From: DATNNN01 sp035601815
Lineage (GTDB): Bacteria > Pseudomonadota > Alphaproteobacteria > Rhizobiales > Xanthobacteraceae
Assembly: GCA_035601815.1 (NCBI GenBank)
Contig: DATNNN010000193.1
Span: 1 to 25,487, forward strand
DNA length: 25,487 nt
Direction of reading: 5' to 3'
Shown: piece after piece, positions 25,130 to 25,487 of the stretch
Layout of the letters: each line of letters opens with the position of its first letter
Position numbering within the stretch: position 1 is the first letter of the stretch
Notes under the pieces: model-generated
Databases searched by the model: none
Told to the model about the DNA's origin: nothing
Seen by the model: only the letters and a program-made list of their open reading frames with translations
Position numbers and translations under genes: made by a program

Positions 25130-25144
25130 GTCATCAGTGATGAC
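25130..25144. promoter_or_regulatory. Perfect 15-base dyad in the trcR leader (candidate operator)
   Basis: GTCATCA and TGATGAC are exact inverse complements flanking a single central base. The site begins about 7 bases past the predicted trcR start of transcription, the usual place for a repressor site, and could alternatively form an RNA structure only with a larger loop. Confidence 0.5.
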
Positions 25145-25157
25145 CGGAAGTGGTTTA

Positions 25158-25187
25158 AATATAGGGAACCGGGGGCTATCTGTCCAA
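25158..25187 (-). promoter_or_regulatory. Predicted sigma-70-type promoter of trcR
   Basis: On the minus strand TTGGAC (25187-25182) and TATATT (25163-25158) are separated by 18 bases. The start would be near 25151, giving a leader of about 70 bases. The -35 lies within a TGTCC/GGACA inverted repeat (25181-25198). The AT-rich -10 stands out from the GC-rich surroundings. Confidence 0.6.
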
Positions 25188-25314
25188 TACGACGGACAAA
25201 GAATTGAGCCGGTGGCCGTTGCGGCCGACCGGGTCGGAAGTCCCCTCGTGAAATGCGCTTGTTCCGCGCCCCCACGCCTTGACAGGCAGGCTGGCGTAAC
25301 CCCATGTCGGAGCC

Positions 25315-25487
25315 ATGATTGCCTCTATTGCGAGCGTCCCTGGGAGCAAGCCGCAGCTCAAGGTGTTGCTTTGCTCGCCGCACGGCTTTTGCGCTGGGGT
25401 GGTGCGGGCGATCGAGACCGTCGAGCGGGCCCTCGACCTTTATGGGCCACCGGTCTATGTCCGTCACGAGATCGTCCACAACCGCTA
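25315..25487 (+). CDS. ispH: 4-hydroxy-3-methylbut-2-enyl diphosphate reductase, 3'-truncated
   Basis: The first 57 codons and two bases of a gene running off the window. The translation MIASIASVPGSKPQLKVLL is followed by CSPHGFCAGVVRAIETVERA and then LYGPPVYVRHEIVHNR, the unmistakable N-terminus of IspH (LytB). IspH converts HMBPP to IPP and DMAPP, the last step of the MEP isoprenoid pathway, using a [4Fe-4S] cluster; Cys26 in GFCAGV is the first cluster ligand and the histidine in EIVHN contacts the substrate diphosphate. A GGAG lies only two bases before the ATG, closer than usual, so the exact start is uncertain, but no better one is in frame. It is divergent from trcR. Confidence 0.95.
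   Translation, partial: MIASIASVPGSKPQLKVLLCSPHGFCAGVVRAIETVERALDLYGPPVYVRHEIVHNR

Noticed and set aside
25279..25307. TTGACA at 25279-25284 as the -35 of an ispH promoter
   Set aside because: The hexamer is perfect, but no acceptable -10 is found at 16-18 bases (CCATGT or CATGTC), and the start would coincide with the ATG. Not enough to call.

Overview
The window is GC-rich, densely coding, single-copy chromosome from an alphaproteobacterium, most likely Hyphomicrobiales (Rhizobiales) or a close relative. The evidence is the alphaproteobacterial marker set (an RcdA-type DUF1465 protein, DUF1192, the TrcR/DUF1013 regulator, two YdcH-type DUF465 proteins, a cysteine-free L31) and a perfect TTAA-N7-TTAA box, the site of the alphaproteobacterial cell-cycle regulator CtrA. 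I see no phage, transposase, CRISPR array, tRNA or rRNA. No stretch over 300 bases lacks a gene.

Layout. 1-4461 (+): the 3' part of a Sel1-repeat protein, elongation factor P, an inositol-monophosphatase-family enzyme overlapping it, and a MotA/ExbB-like plus MotB/OmpA-like membrane pair. 4462-6258 (-): an ABC exporter, divergent from ribosomal protein L31 (6318-6542, +). 6605-7564 (-): the RcdA-like and DUF1192 genes, with a 249-base non-coding gap between them. That gap holds the CtrA box, a run of back-to-back hairpins and an intrinsic terminator, and reads as a small RNA gene of about 90 nt. 7658-11632 (+): a PIG3-type quinone oxidoreductase and a membrane PAS-GGDEF-EAL protein. 11629-14633: AlgH/YqgE (-, apparently leaderless), a DsbD-alpha-like periplasmic protein and a peroxiredoxin (+), two divergent YdcH proteins and a cold-shock protein (-). 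14851-19979 (-): a probable catabolic operon of acyl-CoA synthetase, NADP-dependent alkenal-reductase-type enzyme and FAD-dependent dehydrogenase, preceded by a TauE/SafE permease gene broken by one extra base. 20102-24365 (+): propionyl-CoA synthetase, a GYD-domain protein, two tandem DoxX proteins and an SDR oxidoreductase. 24372-25082 (-): TrcR. From 25315 (+): the first 57 codons of ispH, cut by the window edge.

How the genes relate. Most are housekeeping or general metabolism. A cell-cycle thread runs through the window: RcdA-like protein (a CtrA-degradation adaptor in Caulobacter), a CtrA box, TrcR and a c-di-GMP enzyme. A second thread is acyl-CoA activation and oxidation (14851-22021). 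The best candidate for something undescribed is the CtrA-box-linked structured RNA at about 7241-7331 on the minus strand. All promoter, hairpin and RNA calls come from reading the sequence by eye and were not folded or searched.
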